DNA of 64,000 bases from Verrucomicrobiales bacterium (GTDB lineage: Bacteria > Verrucomicrobiota > Verrucomicrobiia > Verrucomicrobiales > V1-33), in contig JAQGPJ010000102.1 in NCBI GenBank assembly GCA_028293125.1, forward strand, positions 29,073 through 93,072, read 5' to 3'. The first letter of the stretch is position 1. Every line of letters starts with the position of its first letter. Under the pieces are notes generated by a model. The model saw nothing but the letters and a program-made list of their open reading frames with translations. It made no database searches and had not been told where the DNA came from. The translations under genes and the position numbers were made by a program. This document shows positions 42,704 through 51,815 of this stretch, piece by piece.

Positions 42704-42908
42704 CAAGCGGCGAAAACCGTTGCCAAAGAGCGGCGCAACTGGACGGAATTGGCTGCGCCCCATGCTCCACACGCCGCCTTTTTTTACCTATTTCCAGCCT
42801 GCGGAATCCAGCCGCCCCCCGGAAATAGACGGTTGGATTTCCAAGCGGAAGGGTTCATTCTCCACTCCTGCCACAGCCCCGCGCCACCCAGCCCCTCCTG
42901 TTTCCACC

Positions 42909-43913
42909 ATGCATTACGCTGAACTTGACCGACTTTACCACCTGCCGTTCTTCGACCTTATCCAGCAGTCCCGCGCCGTGCATGAGGCGCACTGGCCGGA
43001 GCGGGAGGTGCAGCTGTGCACGCTGCTGAGCATCAAGACCGGCGGCTGCAGCGAGGACTGCTCCTACTGCGCGCAGAGCGCCCGCTACTCCAGCGGGGTG
43101 AAGGCGGAGCGTTTGATGGAGAAAAACGACATCATGGCCCGGGCCCGGGCGGCGCGGGACAGTGGCAGCACCCGCTTCTGCATGGGGGCCGCCTGGCGCG
43201 GGGTGCGCATGGGCACGGACCGGTTTGAGAAGGTGCTCGACATCGTCCAGGACGTCAGCCGGCTGGGCATGGAGGTCTGCGTGACTCTGGGGGAACTGGG
43301 CCCGCAGGAGGCCGCCGCCCTGAAGAAGGCGGGGGTCACCGCCTACAACCACAACATCGACACCTCCCCGGAGCATTACACGAAGATTGTGACCACCCAT
43401 ACCTTCGAGGACCGGCTGCGCACCATCCGCAATGCCCAGAACGCGGGCATGAGCGTGTGCAGCGGCGGCATCCTGGGACTGGGGGAGACCGTCGAGGACC
43501 GGCTGAAAATGCTGGAGATTCTCAGCGGCTTCAATCCCCAGCCTGAGAGTGTGCCCATCAACAGCCTGATGCCCATGCCCGGCACCCCCTTGGCGGAGAA
43601 CGGCGGGGTGGAGGTGTTCGATCTGGTGCGCATGATCGCGGTCACACGCATCGCCATCCCCAAAGCCAAGGTCCGTCTCTCGGCAGGCCGCACCCGGCTT
43701 TCCCGTGAAGCCCAGGCGCTGGCGATGTTCGCGGGCGCGAATTCCATTTTTTACGGAGACAAGCTCCTCACCGCCGCCAATCCCGCCGCGGCCGAGGACC
43801 AGCGCCTGCTGCGCGATCTCGGCCTCACCGCCCAGGAACCGAATCCCTCCATGGCCGCGCCCTGCGCTGACGATTCCCGGGAATGTTCGCCCGCCATGCC
43901 GTGCTGCGGCTGA
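42909..43913 (+). CDS. bioB: Biotin synthase
   Basis: 334 residues from ATG 42909 (MHYAELDRLYHLPF). A radical-SAM enzyme that inserts sulfur into dethiobiotin. The cluster motif CSEDCSYC (C-x3-C-x2-C) is present, as are YCAQSARYSSGV, YNHNIDTSPEHY, GGILGLGE and GRTRLSREAQALAMFAGANSIFYGDKLLT, all diagnostic of BioB. The tail is Cys-rich and ends in PAMPCCG. No other biotin genes are in the window. The frame is open upstream to 42720, but the added residues are not family-like. Confidence 0.96.
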   Translation: MHYAELDRLYHLPFFDLIQQSRAVHEAHWPEREVQLCTLLSIKTGGCSEDCSYCAQSARYSSGVKAERLMEKNDIMARARAARDSGSTRFCMGAAWRGVRMGTDRFEKVLDIVQDVSRLGMEVCVTLGELGPQEAAALKKAGVTAYNHNIDTSPEHYTKIVTTHTFEDRLRTIRNAQNAGMSVCSGGILGLGETVEDRLKMLEILSGFNPQPESVPINSLMPMPGTPLAENGGVEVFDLVRMIAVTRIAIPKAKVRLSAGRTRLSREAQALAMFAGANSIFYGDKLLTAANPAAAEDQRLLRDLGLTAQEPNPSMAAPCADDSRECSPAMPCCG

Positions 43914-44019
43914 TCCGAAGACTGTCCGGCCACCCTGATCAATAAATGCTGGTTTTTGGCGGCCATCCGGGAAAAGATGAACGGCCCGTCCCGGCCAATC
44001 TTCTGTTCCCCGCCATCCC

Positions 44020-44985
44020 ATGATTACCCGCCGACATTTTCTACAAAGAACGCTGCCGGCCGCCGCTGCCGGCGCGCTGACCGCGTGCGAGCAAGCGCAG
44101 CCGCCGACGCGCTTTATTTTACCCAACCGCCCGCTGGCTGTGGTCACCACCACGGTCCAGGCGGCGGATTTGCTCGGCGAGGTGGGCGGCGAGGCGGTGA
44201 CGGTGAAGAGCCTGATCCCGCTTATGAGCAATCCGCATCTGTGGCAGCCCACCGCGGCGGAGTTGTCCACCGTGCACACGGCGGACGTGTTTGTGCTCAG
44301 CGGGCTGGGGCTCGAAGCCAAGTTCAACGAGAATCTGGATACTCTGCGGAACACAGGTCTGGCCGTTGGTGTCCTGTCCGACGTCCTGACGGAGGCGGAG
44401 ATCATCCGGCCCGACGGTCCCGCAGCGCCCCCCGATCCCCATTTCTGGATGAACGCCTCCCTGTGGGCCAAAGCGGCGGGCAGGGCGGCGGAGGTGCTGG
44501 CGGCGGCCAGTCCCCCGGCGGCGGCCTATTTCCAGGACCGCGCCCATGAATACAGCACGCAGTTGGAGGACCTGCACCGGCTCATGCAGGGCCGCTTCAA
44601 AGAGCTCGCTCCCCGTGCGCGTTTCCTGATCAGCTCCCACGACAGTCTGCGCTATCTGGCGGAGGCTCATGGCATGAGCATCAGAAGCATGTGGAACGCA
44701 CGGGGAGAGGATTACCCGGAGGAGGAAACCAAAAAGACCGCCGCCTGGGTGAAGGAGCATCAGGTGAAGCTGCTGTTCCGGGAAAATCTCGTCGGCGGGG
44801 AAAATCTTTTGGCCCGGATGCATGATCTGAGCCTGCCCTCCAGCAAAGTGATCATCTCCCTCTCCCTGACCCAGGCGGGCACGCTGATGGCCGGGCTGTC
44901 CGAAGGGCTGGATGTTGGGAAATACAAGTCCGCCTTAAAATACACCTGCGAGATGATTTACAGCACCCTGTTCACCGCGAAGTGA
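44020..44985 (+). CDS. Metal ABC transporter substrate-binding lipoprotein (ZnuA/MntC type), orphan
   Basis: 321 residues. The leader has RRHFLQ, a twin-arginine-like motif, and a lipobox LTAC, so it may be a Tat-exported lipoprotein. The cluster A-I fold features are NPHLWQPTAAEL (a zinc or manganese site, with Asn where Asp usually precedes PH), DPHFWMN, SSHDSLRYLAEAHGM and a C-terminal SLTQAGTLMAG. It would bind Zn or Mn outside the membrane. No permease or ATPase gene lies adjacent, so it may use a transporter encoded elsewhere. The gene downstream is on the opposite strand. Confidence 0.88.
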   Translation: MITRRHFLQRTLPAAAAGALTACEQAQPPTRFILPNRPLAVVTTTVQAADLLGEVGGEAVTVKSLIPLMSNPHLWQPTAAELSTVHTADVFVLSGLGLEAKFNENLDTLRNTGLAVGVLSDVLTEAEIIRPDGPAAPPDPHFWMNASLWAKAAGRAAEVLAAASPPAAAYFQDRAHEYSTQLEDLHRLMQGRFKELAPRARFLISSHDSLRYLAEAHGMSIRSMWNARGEDYPEEETKKTAAWVKEHQVKLLFRENLVGGENLLARMHDLSLPSSKVIISLSLTQAGTLMAGLSEGLDVGKYKSALKYTCEMIYSTLFTAK

Positions 44986-45070
44986 GGTGAAATCAGGCGC
45001 GGGGCACGGCTGAGGAAGCCATCCCTGGAGCGGTCGGGCATTTCCCTGCTTCATGCTCCATCCCCCAGCC

Positions 45071-45307
45071 TCAGTGTGCGGCCATGCCCTTGATGATGAG
45101 GATCATGGTTCCCATCACCGCCAGCAGACTGACCAGCAGGAGCACCCAGCGGAAAATGAGCCGGTCGCGCGCCGCTTCCTCCACGTCCTGATTCCGGCGC
45201 TGCTCCACGTCCAAGTGCCGGGAATCCGTGGAATTCCGGGCCTGAAATGGCTGGCGCGCAATGGGGGCTCTCGGTATCTGCTCCCAGCGGTCAGTTTGGT
45301 TTGGCAT
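45071..45307 (-). CDS. Small single-pass membrane protein
   Basis: 78 residues. A charged N-terminal half (DRWEQIP, DVEQRRNQDVEEAARDR) is followed by one C-terminal membrane helix (LIFRWVLLLVSLLAVMGTMILIIKGM). No family recognised. The minus-strand position directly downstream of the cysteine desulfurase suggests a possible shared transcript (85-base gap). Short, but the charge and helix pattern looks coding. Confidence 0.55.
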   Translation of the reverse strand: MPNQTDRWEQIPRAPIARQPFQARNSTDSRHLDVEQRRNQDVEEAARDRLIFRWVLLLVSLLAVMGTMILIIKGMAAH

Positions 45308-45392
45308 AAATCAAAAGGGCAGGATTCTCCTCGCATCACAAAGCCAAAACCGGACGGCATTGAAAGCAAAAAACATGGTCTGCGGGCATTTT

Positions 45393-46580
45393 TCAGCCAT
45401 TCAGGCCCTCTGCCGGAAAGAGTGACCGGAATTTGACGACCGACTTCTCCAGTCCGTCCAGCACCTGGTCCACCTCGTCAGCGGTGGTGAGGCGTGAGAA
45501 ACTGAACCGCACGGTGCTGCGGGCCGCCACCGCATCCAGTCCCATGGCAGTGAGCACAGGCGACGGATCCAGGCTGCCAGCGGTGCAGGCGCTGCCCGCG
45601 CTGACACAGATGCCGCGCTGGTCCAGCAGAAGGATCAGTCCCTCCGCCTGCACACCATCAAAACGCAGACTGCTGGTGTTGGGGATGCGGCGTACGGGAT
45701 CGCCATTGAGATGCGCCCCCGGAATGCGCCGCAGGGCTTCCGTCTCAAAGCGGTCCCGCAGTTGCCTCACGGATTCCGCGCCGCTGCCCTCACCGGAGCC
45801 GGCATGTCCCCGCAGATGATGGAGTGCCAGTTCCGCGGCGGCCCCCAGACCGGCGATGCCGGCGGTGTTTTCCGTGCCCGCCCGGCGGTTGTTCTCCTGC
45901 GCGCCGCCCAGCATCCATGGCTTGAAGGGAAAATGGCGGTTCACATAAAGCGCGCCAATGCCTTTCGGCGCGTGGAATTTATGTCCCGAAATGGCCAGGC
46001 TGTGAATGCCCAGCCCCTCCAGGGAAAGTAGGATTTTGCCCGCCGCCTGCACCGCGTCCGTGATGAAGGGAATGCCGTGGGCCTCCGCCAGCGCCGCCGC
46101 CTCCGGCACCGGGGAGATGACCCCGGTTTCGTTATTGGCCCACATCAGCGCGATGGCTGCGGTCCGGCCCGGGCGGATGGCGGTGGCCAGTTCGTCCAGG
46201 TCCACACGGCCCAGGCTGTCCACCGGCAACCGCGTGACCTCATACCCCTGCCGCTTCTCCAGCCATGCCACCGGCTTCAGCACCGCGCTGTGCTCGGTGG
46301 AACCAATAACGAGATGCCGCCGGTCCGTGTGCAGCTGCGTGGCGGAGAAAAGCGCGGTGTTCAGGGATTCCGTGCCGCCGCTGGTGAAAAGGATTTCCTC
46401 CGGCTGGCATCCCAGCAGAGCCGCCACTTGCACCCGCGCCTTGGCCAGGGCTTTTTTCGCCGGCTTGGCGAAGGTGGACCCGCTGGAGGCATTCCCATAC
46501 TCCCCCTGCAGAAACGGCAGCATGGTCTCCAGCACCATCGGATCCACACGCGTCGTGGCATTGTTATCGAGATAAATCAT
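45393..46580 (-). CDS. Cysteine desulfurase (NifS/IscS family)
   Basis: 395 residues from ATG 46580 (MIYLDNNATTRVDP). PLP-dependent enzyme that removes sulfur from cysteine for Fe-S clusters and other thio-cofactors. Motifs: FTSGGTESLN, STEHSAV, WANNETG, the PLP lysine in SGHKFHAPKG, and the catalytic Cys in SAGSACTAGSLDPS. The short Cys loop without a long insert fits group I (NifS/IscS) rather than SufS. There is no adjacent iscU, so its acceptor is not clear; it could serve FdhD or tRNA thiolation. Confidence 0.95.
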   Translation of the reverse strand: MIYLDNNATTRVDPMVLETMLPFLQGEYGNASSGSTFAKPAKKALAKARVQVAALLGCQPEEILFTSGGTESLNTALFSATQLHTDRRHLVIGSTEHSAVLKPVAWLEKRQGYEVTRLPVDSLGRVDLDELATAIRPGRTAAIALMWANNETGVISPVPEAAALAEAHGIPFITDAVQAAGKILLSLEGLGIHSLAISGHKFHAPKGIGALYVNRHFPFKPWMLGGAQENNRRAGTENTAGIAGLGAAAELALHHLRGHAGSGEGSGAESVRQLRDRFETEALRRIPGAHLNGDPVRRIPNTSSLRFDGVQAEGLILLLDQRGICVSAGSACTAGSLDPSPVLTAMGLDAVAARSTVRFSFSRLTTADEVDQVLDGLEKSVVKFRSLFPAEGLNG

Positions 46581-46803
46581 GACGGGAGGCGGCAGGAATA
46601 CACACCCGCAAACTGCGGCCACCGTTCCCGATTACAAGGGCGCTGCGGCAGGTTGTGAATGCAGCACCTGAATGCCGGATGCCGTAAGCATCCTCCAGCC
46701 GGGATGGCACATTCCATGAAAGGGCCAAAGCCGCCTCCAGCTTTGATCATGGCCTTGTGGGTTTTGTCAGTTCATCGCCGCGCGGGCGGCAAAGCCATCA
46801 CTC

Positions 46804-48099
46804 CTAGGGCGGCAGCTTCGATTTGAGTGCTTCCCTGTCGGCGGGGGTGATCGGGGAGCTGTCCAGAATTTCCCGCACTTCCTGCCGCGAGTGAAGCCGC
46901 CGGGTCTTGTGCCAGATCATGCACAGTCCGTTGATTCTTGCCCTGTCATCCGTGATTCTGGCGGCCCAAGCAAAGGCGGCGTCGGCATCGCTGGAGGCGG
47001 CGGCTTGGGAAAAGCTGTGGATGGCCGCATCCAGATCCGGGGTGGGCTCCTGCCGGTTCAGCCATTCACCGCAGGCATTGAGATCTCTTTCGACCCATGA
47101 GCGTGTCACCTCATCAAGGCTGCGGTGGACGGGCTGCCCCACCTCCTCCGCCTTCACCAGATACCATTCCGCCACGGCGGCCGGGTCCTCCCGGTGCATG
47201 CGGCTGTCCAGCACACCGCTGAGAATGGCGGCCTTGGCATCAGGGGAGGCTCCACTCCCATCCATCCACGCCATCATTTCCCCCAGCGCGGCCGGGTTGG
47301 AGTAATCCACATTCCGGAAAAGAACCGGAAGCCCGGCCCACAGCAAGGCCGGATCGGCATTCTCCGGCTTCAGCAGCTCCCGGATCACCGCCTCTCTGGT
47401 TTGAGGTGTCCGGTTCATCACCTCGCAGAGATTGAAGAGGGCGGTGCTTATCCCATGCTGCTCACGGCGTTCCCGGTCCCGTTCCTCCAGTTCCCGCAGT
47501 TTGGCAAAAGCCAGAGGCAGGTCCTTTTTTCCCAGTTCGGGGATGATGTTCTCCAAGCCGTTTCCGCCGAATTTGTCCAGAGCGAGATCCTTCTCCCATT
47601 TGTGGAAGGCACCCATCGGATCACGTTTTGCCCACATCGCCATGACCTCGGCGATGCGGATATTCCGCCCCAGATCCGCCCGCTGGCTGAGCAGGCCGGC
47701 CACCACGGGCTCCGGCTCCAGAAACGCCAGGGCGGCGCTGGCTCTGCCATACAGGATGCCGCGCGTGCCGCCGGGCCAGCCTTCGGCGATTTTCATCACC
47801 TCCTTCAGCTCAGCGGCGGAGAGCCCGTACAGCTCCACCGTTGTCCGCGGCCCCATTCCGGCGTCGCTTTCCAATAGCAGCGCGAGCCGGTGCTTCAGGC
47901 TCAGGGCCTTTGGCGGAGCGGTGCTCAAAAAGGACGGAGGAAGCGGCCCGGGGGCCGTTGACACCAAGGCATCGGCGGTGGAGCCGCCCACGCTGTGCCT
48001 CCCTGTCCAGTAGCCAGCGGCGATGGCCAGCAGGGACACCACGGCCAGCCACAGACTGCGGCGGGTCAGACGCCACAAAAATCGGAGAAGCCGTTTCAT
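46804..48099 (-). CDS. Membrane-anchored protein translationally coupled to the fused sigma factor
   Basis: 431 residues from ATG 48099, overlapping the stop of the upstream sigma-factor gene by 4 bases (ATGA). A strongly basic start (MKRLLRFLWRLTRR) leads into one membrane helix (SLWLAVVSLLAIAAGYW). The rest is all-helical with repeated A-x-W and DPAAVAEWYLVKA, DLNACGEWLNRQ and DADAAFAWAARI units of about 30-35 residues, similar to the C-terminal region of the sigma-factor gene. It could be a partner or anti-sigma-like regulator; this is inference from gene coupling. Confidence 0.75.
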   Translation of the reverse strand: MKRLLRFLWRLTRRSLWLAVVSLLAIAAGYWTGRHSVGGSTADALVSTAPGPLPPSFLSTAPPKALSLKHRLALLLESDAGMGPRTTVELYGLSAAELKEVMKIAEGWPGGTRGILYGRASAALAFLEPEPVVAGLLSQRADLGRNIRIAEVMAMWAKRDPMGAFHKWEKDLALDKFGGNGLENIIPELGKKDLPLAFAKLRELEERDRERREQHGISTALFNLCEVMNRTPQTREAVIRELLKPENADPALLWAGLPVLFRNVDYSNPAALGEMMAWMDGSGASPDAKAAILSGVLDSRMHREDPAAVAEWYLVKAEEVGQPVHRSLDEVTRSWVERDLNACGEWLNRQEPTPDLDAAIHSFSQAAASSDADAAFAWAARITDDRARINGLCMIWHKTRRLHSRQEVREILDSSPITPADREALKSKLPP

Positions 48100-49802
48100 T
48101 TGGATTTTCCGGAAAGGTTTCCACCGAACTTCGCCATCCACAGATCGCGCATGGTGCCGGCGGGATTCCGCAGCATGATCCGGCTGGCCAAGAGGGGATG
48201 CCGGTCCATCAGCTTGGCGGCGACTTCAGCCCGAACCATTAACGCGTCACTCTCATCCGTCAGCGGCAGATCCCTCACCCACGCCACCGCCGCCTCCGGA
48301 TCGACCTGCGCCAGAGTCTGTCCGGTGCGCTTCAGCAGAGAGGCGCGGATGCGCTCATCCGGCACGCTGCTGATGCGTGAGAAAATATCCTGACGGGCCT
48401 CCGGGTTCCGGACGGCGGGCGTCAGAAGATTCTCCGCCGCCTGCCTTTCATCCTCGGCCAGGCTGGGAAGTTCCCCCCACAGAGCCTCCCGCCTCTCCGG
48501 ACTGTAGCTGACCAGGATGGCGTGATAGATACTGAAGGCATCGGCGCGATGATGAAGATCCGTCCGGCTGCGCCACCATTCACGGGCCGCCGCCGCATCC
48601 TTCGACGCCCAAGCGCTGACAGCTGGCTGGAGGCAGCCGCGGAAGGCCTGAGCGCTGCGGACATTCTCCAGCACCCAGACCACCGCCTCGTCCTTGGTGA
48701 CCGCAAACCTCCAGCGGCTGATAAGCCGCGGCACCATGGACATGCCGATAAGATCCTCCCCGATGCTGCTGCCCAGCAGAGCCAGCGCCGCCGGGACCTC
48801 CTCCGGCAGGATTTCCTCCAGCAGGATTTCACCGCGCGCGGCTCCGGCGGGATCCGACTCGTTCCGGTAGTGGTCTGCCGCCTCGGCCACGATCTCCGCC
48901 AGGGGGCGGCGGGCGGGGGGTGCCGGGGCGGGGGCGTGATCTGTCAGGGTCCTCAACGCGTTCCGCGCCTCCATCACATCCAGTGCCAGCCGGCGGCGCG
49001 CCTGCTCCTCCCTGGCCTCCGCCCGGCCTTTGGCGAATCCGGTGCCGGCCAGCAGGGCCACAAAGGCGCCTGTCAGGAAGCCGGCGGCGAATTTCATTTT
49101 GCCGAATGCCAAGGTTTCCCGCACCCGCCAAGCCCACGCGGAGGAGGCGGTCAGCCGTGGCAGCCGCTCCAGCACCTGCTCCGCCAAGGCGGTCGCCACC
49201 GGAGCTCCGGTGGCGGGCTGGGTCAGGGTTCCCAGCCCGGCGGTCAGGATGCCGGCGGGCACCGCGGCGCGGTGTTTTCCCAGCCAGACACCGAGTTTTT
49301 CAAAAGCCCGCGAGGCCCGGCGCTGCACCGCGGCCTCAGTGCTGCCGCTGGCGGCGGCGATCTGCTGATAGGTGAGCCCCTGCCAGAAATGCGCCTGAAG
49401 AATGTCGCGGTCCTTCCGGGCCAGACAGGTCAGTCCCTCATCGATCAGGGGCACGGCCTCCGTCCACCGCTCCCCGCCGGGTCCGGCGGTGAGGAGCACA
49501 TGATCCTCATACCGCTTCAAAATCCGGCCCCGGCGCAGTTCCCGCCGCCTGTTGGAGGCGGACACCAGCACCGCCGTCCGGTGCAGCCAGCCCGCGACGC
49601 CTGTGCCCGCATAAAGCCGGCCCGCGTTTTTCGCCAGCAGCAGGAACACCTGCTGCGCTGCCTCGCGCGCCAGTTCCGGATCCCCGGTGCGGCGCAGGGC
49701 CGCTCCATGGACCAGGGTGGAGTGTCGCTCCACCAGCAGGCGGAACGCGGATTCATTCCCCCGCTGACGGTAGTCGCGGAGCAGTTCGGCATCGGATTTC
49801 AT
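48096..49802 (-). CDS. Sigma-70 (ECF-like) factor fused to a membrane helix and a repeat region
   Basis: 568 residues from ATG 49802 (MKSDAELLRDY), which has AGGAA upstream; an ATG three codons earlier is the alternative. Residues 1-90 contain sigma region 2 (SAFRLLVERHSTLVHGAALR, GWLHRTAVLVSAS) and about 120-175 region 4 with its helix-turn-helix (LTYQQIAAASGSTEAAVQRR). A membrane helix at about 241-258 follows, then about 300 residues of helical repeats with DPEAAVAWVRDLP and DAAAAREWW motifs. A sigma factor tethered to the membrane by its own C-terminal domain is unusual; the domain may sense the envelope or hold the factor inactive. Confidence 0.85.
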   Translation of the reverse strand: MKSDAELLRDYRQRGNESAFRLLVERHSTLVHGAALRRTGDPELAREAAQQVFLLLAKNAGRLYAGTGVAGWLHRTAVLVSASNRRRELRRGRILKRYEDHVLLTAGPGGERWTEAVPLIDEGLTCLARKDRDILQAHFWQGLTYQQIAAASGSTEAAVQRRASRAFEKLGVWLGKHRAAVPAGILTAGLGTLTQPATGAPVATALAEQVLERLPRLTASSAWAWRVRETLAFGKMKFAAGFLTGAFVALLAGTGFAKGRAEAREEQARRRLALDVMEARNALRTLTDHAPAPAPPARRPLAEIVAEAADHYRNESDPAGAARGEILLEEILPEEVPAALALLGSSIGEDLIGMSMVPRLISRWRFAVTKDEAVVWVLENVRSAQAFRGCLQPAVSAWASKDAAAAREWWRSRTDLHHRADAFSIYHAILVSYSPERREALWGELPSLAEDERQAAENLLTPAVRNPEARQDIFSRISSVPDERIRASLLKRTGQTLAQVDPEAAVAWVRDLPLTDESDALMVRAEVAAKLMDRHPLLASRIMLRNPAGTMRDLWMAKFGGNLSGKSK

Positions 49803-49932
49803 GGCACGCATTTCCTGATACTGGCTTCCCGCCGCCGCAGGCAGACAGAAAATGCGCAGGTTTTTTAGGAGAGTGCCGGAAACGGGGAAGCCGGCGTGCG
49901 GTGGAGAGCATTGTCCGTCGGCTCTCTAAAAT

Positions 49933-49965
49933 AAAAAAGCCGGCACCCTTCGAAGGGTGCCGGCT
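49933..49965 (-). terminator. Intrinsic terminator of ahcY
   Basis: AGCCGGCACCCTTC and GAAGGGTGCCGGCT form a perfect stem at 49938-49965; on the minus strand it is followed by TTTTTTATTTTAG. It lies about 40 bases after the stop at 50003. Confidence 0.9.
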
Positions 49966-50002
49966 CTGCAATGAATGGGTCAGGTGGTGACCTCCCGGAT
50001 GA

Positions 50003-51430
50003 TTAGTAGCGGTAGTGCTCGGCCTTGTAGGGGCCTTCCTTCGGCACTCCGAGGTAGGAGGACTGGTCGTCGGTGAGGACGGTCAGTTTGACCCCGATCT
50101 TTTCGAGGTGCAGGCGGGCGACCTCCTCGTCGAGCTGCTTGCTGAGGCGGTAAACGCCGGGCTTGTAGCTGTCCTTCTTGCTCCACAGGTCGAGCTGGGC
50201 GAGAGCCTGATTGGAGAAGCTGGCGCTCATGACGAAGGCGGGGTGGCCGGTGGCGCAGCCGAGGTTCATCAGACGGCCTTCCGCGAGCATGTAGATGCTG
50301 CGGTCGCCGGGGACGTTGTAGCGGTCAAACTGAGGCTTGATGTTGACGCGGGTGACGCCTTGGGCGTTGTTGAGGCGGTCCACTTGGATCTCGTTGTCGA
50401 AGTGGCCGATGTTGGCGACAATGGCCTGATCCTTCATGTTGAGCATGTGCTCCAGGGTGATCACATCCTTGTTGCCGGTGGTGGTCACGTAGATGTCGGC
50501 GATGCCGAGGGTGTCCTCCACGGTTTTGACCTCGAAGCCCTCCATGGCGGCCTGCAGGGCGTTGATAGGGTCGATCTCCGTGACGATGACGCGGGCGCCG
50601 AAGCCGCGCAGGGAGTGCGCGGAGCCTTTGCCCACATCGCCGTAGCCGCAGACGCAGGCGACCTTGCCGGCGATCATGACGTCCGTGGCGCGCTTCAGGC
50701 CGTCGGCGCAGGATTCACGGCAGCCGTAGAGGTTGTCGAACTTGGACTTGGTGACGGAGTCGTTGACGTTGATGGCCGGGACCAGCAGGGCGCCGGCCTC
50801 CATCATCTGATAGAGACGGTGCACGCCGGTGGTAGTCTCCTCGGAGACACCCTTCCAGTCCTTCACGATTTCATGGAAAATGTAGGGCTGCTCGGCGTGG
50901 ATTTTCTTGAGGAGGTCCTTGATGACCTGCTCCTCGTGGTTGCCGCTGGGGGTGTTGACCCAGTCGCTGCCGTTCTCCAGCTCGTAGCCCTTGTGGATGA
51001 AGAGCGTGGCGTCGCCGCCGTCGTCGATGATCAGCTGCGGGCCGGGAGCATCCACATGGTTGATGGCTTTCCAAGTGCAGTCCCAGTATTCCTCCAGGGT
51101 CTCACCCTTCCAAGCGAAGACAGGGATGCCGGCGGCGGCGATGGCGGCGGCGGCGTGGTCCTGGGTGGAGAAGATGTTGCAGGAGGCCCAGCGGACGGTG
51201 GCTCCGAGCTCGACCATGGTCTCGATGAGCACTGCGGTCTCAATCGTCATGTGCAGGGAGCCGGTGACGCGCACCCCTGCCAAGGGCTTGTCAGGGCCGT
51301 ATTTGGCGCGGATGGCCATCAGACCGGGCATTTCGTGCTCGGCGATATCGAGAGTCTTGCGGCCCCAGGCGGCAAGGGACATGTCGGCGACCTGATAGTC
51401 GGTGAAAGCGGCGGTGGCAGCGGTGCTCAT
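50003..51430 (-). CDS. ahcY: Adenosylhomocysteinase
   Basis: 475 residues. Hydrolyses S-adenosylhomocysteine to adenosine and homocysteine, keeping the methyl cycle running. Motifs: [42 protein letters not shown], the NAD-binding [10 protein letters not shown], and the C-terminal lid ending in [10 protein letters not shown] (the NAD-contacting Lys and Tyr). The ATG at 51430 matches the usual start. The leader was checked for SAH and SAM riboswitch patterns and none was recognised. It is bounded by a strong terminator, so monocistronic. Confidence 0.97.
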   Translation of the reverse strand: MSTAATAAFTDYQVADMSLAAWGRKTLDIAEHEMPGLMAIRAKYGPDKPLAGVRVTGSLHMTIETAVLIETMVELGATVRWASCNIFSTQDHAAAAIAAAGIPVFAWKGETLEEYWDCTWKAINHVDAPGPQLIIDDGGDATLFIHKGYELENGSDWVNTPSGNHEEQVIKDLLKKIHAEQPYIFHEIVKDWKGVSEETTTGVHRLYQMMEAGALLVPAINVNDSVTKSKFDNLYGCRESCADGLKRATDVMIAGKVACVCGYGDVGKGSAHSLRGFGARVIVTEIDPINALQAAMEGFEVKTVEDTLGIADIYVTTTGNKDVITLEHMLNMKDQAIVANIGHFDNEIQVDRLNNAQGVTRVNIKPQFDRYNVPGDRSIYMLAEGRLMNLGCATGHPAFVMSASFSNQALAQLDLWSKKDSYKPGVYRLSKQLDEEVARLHLEKIGVKLTVLTDDQSSYLGVPKEGPYKAEHYRY

Positions 51431-51815
51431 AAATTAAAATGCTTGGTGGTTGTTCCCGAACGTATGAACGAATCAAGATACGTTGATATGTTCCCTGAAT
51501 GCGGGAGGGAGTCAATGGAAAATCCTGATGGGAAAATTGGCCAGCTGATCGGTTCCGCCATGGAGTCCGCCCAAAGAAAGTAGTTGAGGCATTTTCCGTG
51601 GTTTTTCCCGTGCGACCGCCGCTTGGCGTTCACTTTTTTCCTTACGTGTGATCACCCTGCCATGCGTACCGTGTTGACGTTGGAGCGCCATGGTGGCGGG
51701 CGCGATTGATAAACGCAGCGGTCCTGAAGACCGCTGGCCCTTTTCTTACCTTCCCCCCTAATCGGACGCAGCCGCCCTTGCAGGCTCCGGCGGCCCCTGA
51801 TCGGACGAAATCACG
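51431..51815. other. Intergenic region, ahcY promoter side and left edge of accessory segment
   Basis: No full-size gene. It carries the ahcY leader, a 15-codon open frame at 51663 (MRTVLTLERHGGGRD) and the terminator at 51716-51742. The change in gene character after this point suggests the boundary of an acquired segment. Confidence 0.4.
51716..51742 (+). terminator. Plus-strand intrinsic terminator
   Basis: CAGCGGTC and GACCGCTG form an 8-bp stem with loop CTGAA, followed by GGCCCTTTTC on the plus strand. No full-size plus-strand gene precedes it; it may end a short or decayed transcript. Confidence 0.6.

Noticed and set aside
51431..51640. Possible SAH or SAM riboswitch before ahcY
   Set aside because: No conserved core or expected stems were recognised; only a weak 5-bp CGTAT/ATACG stem is present.
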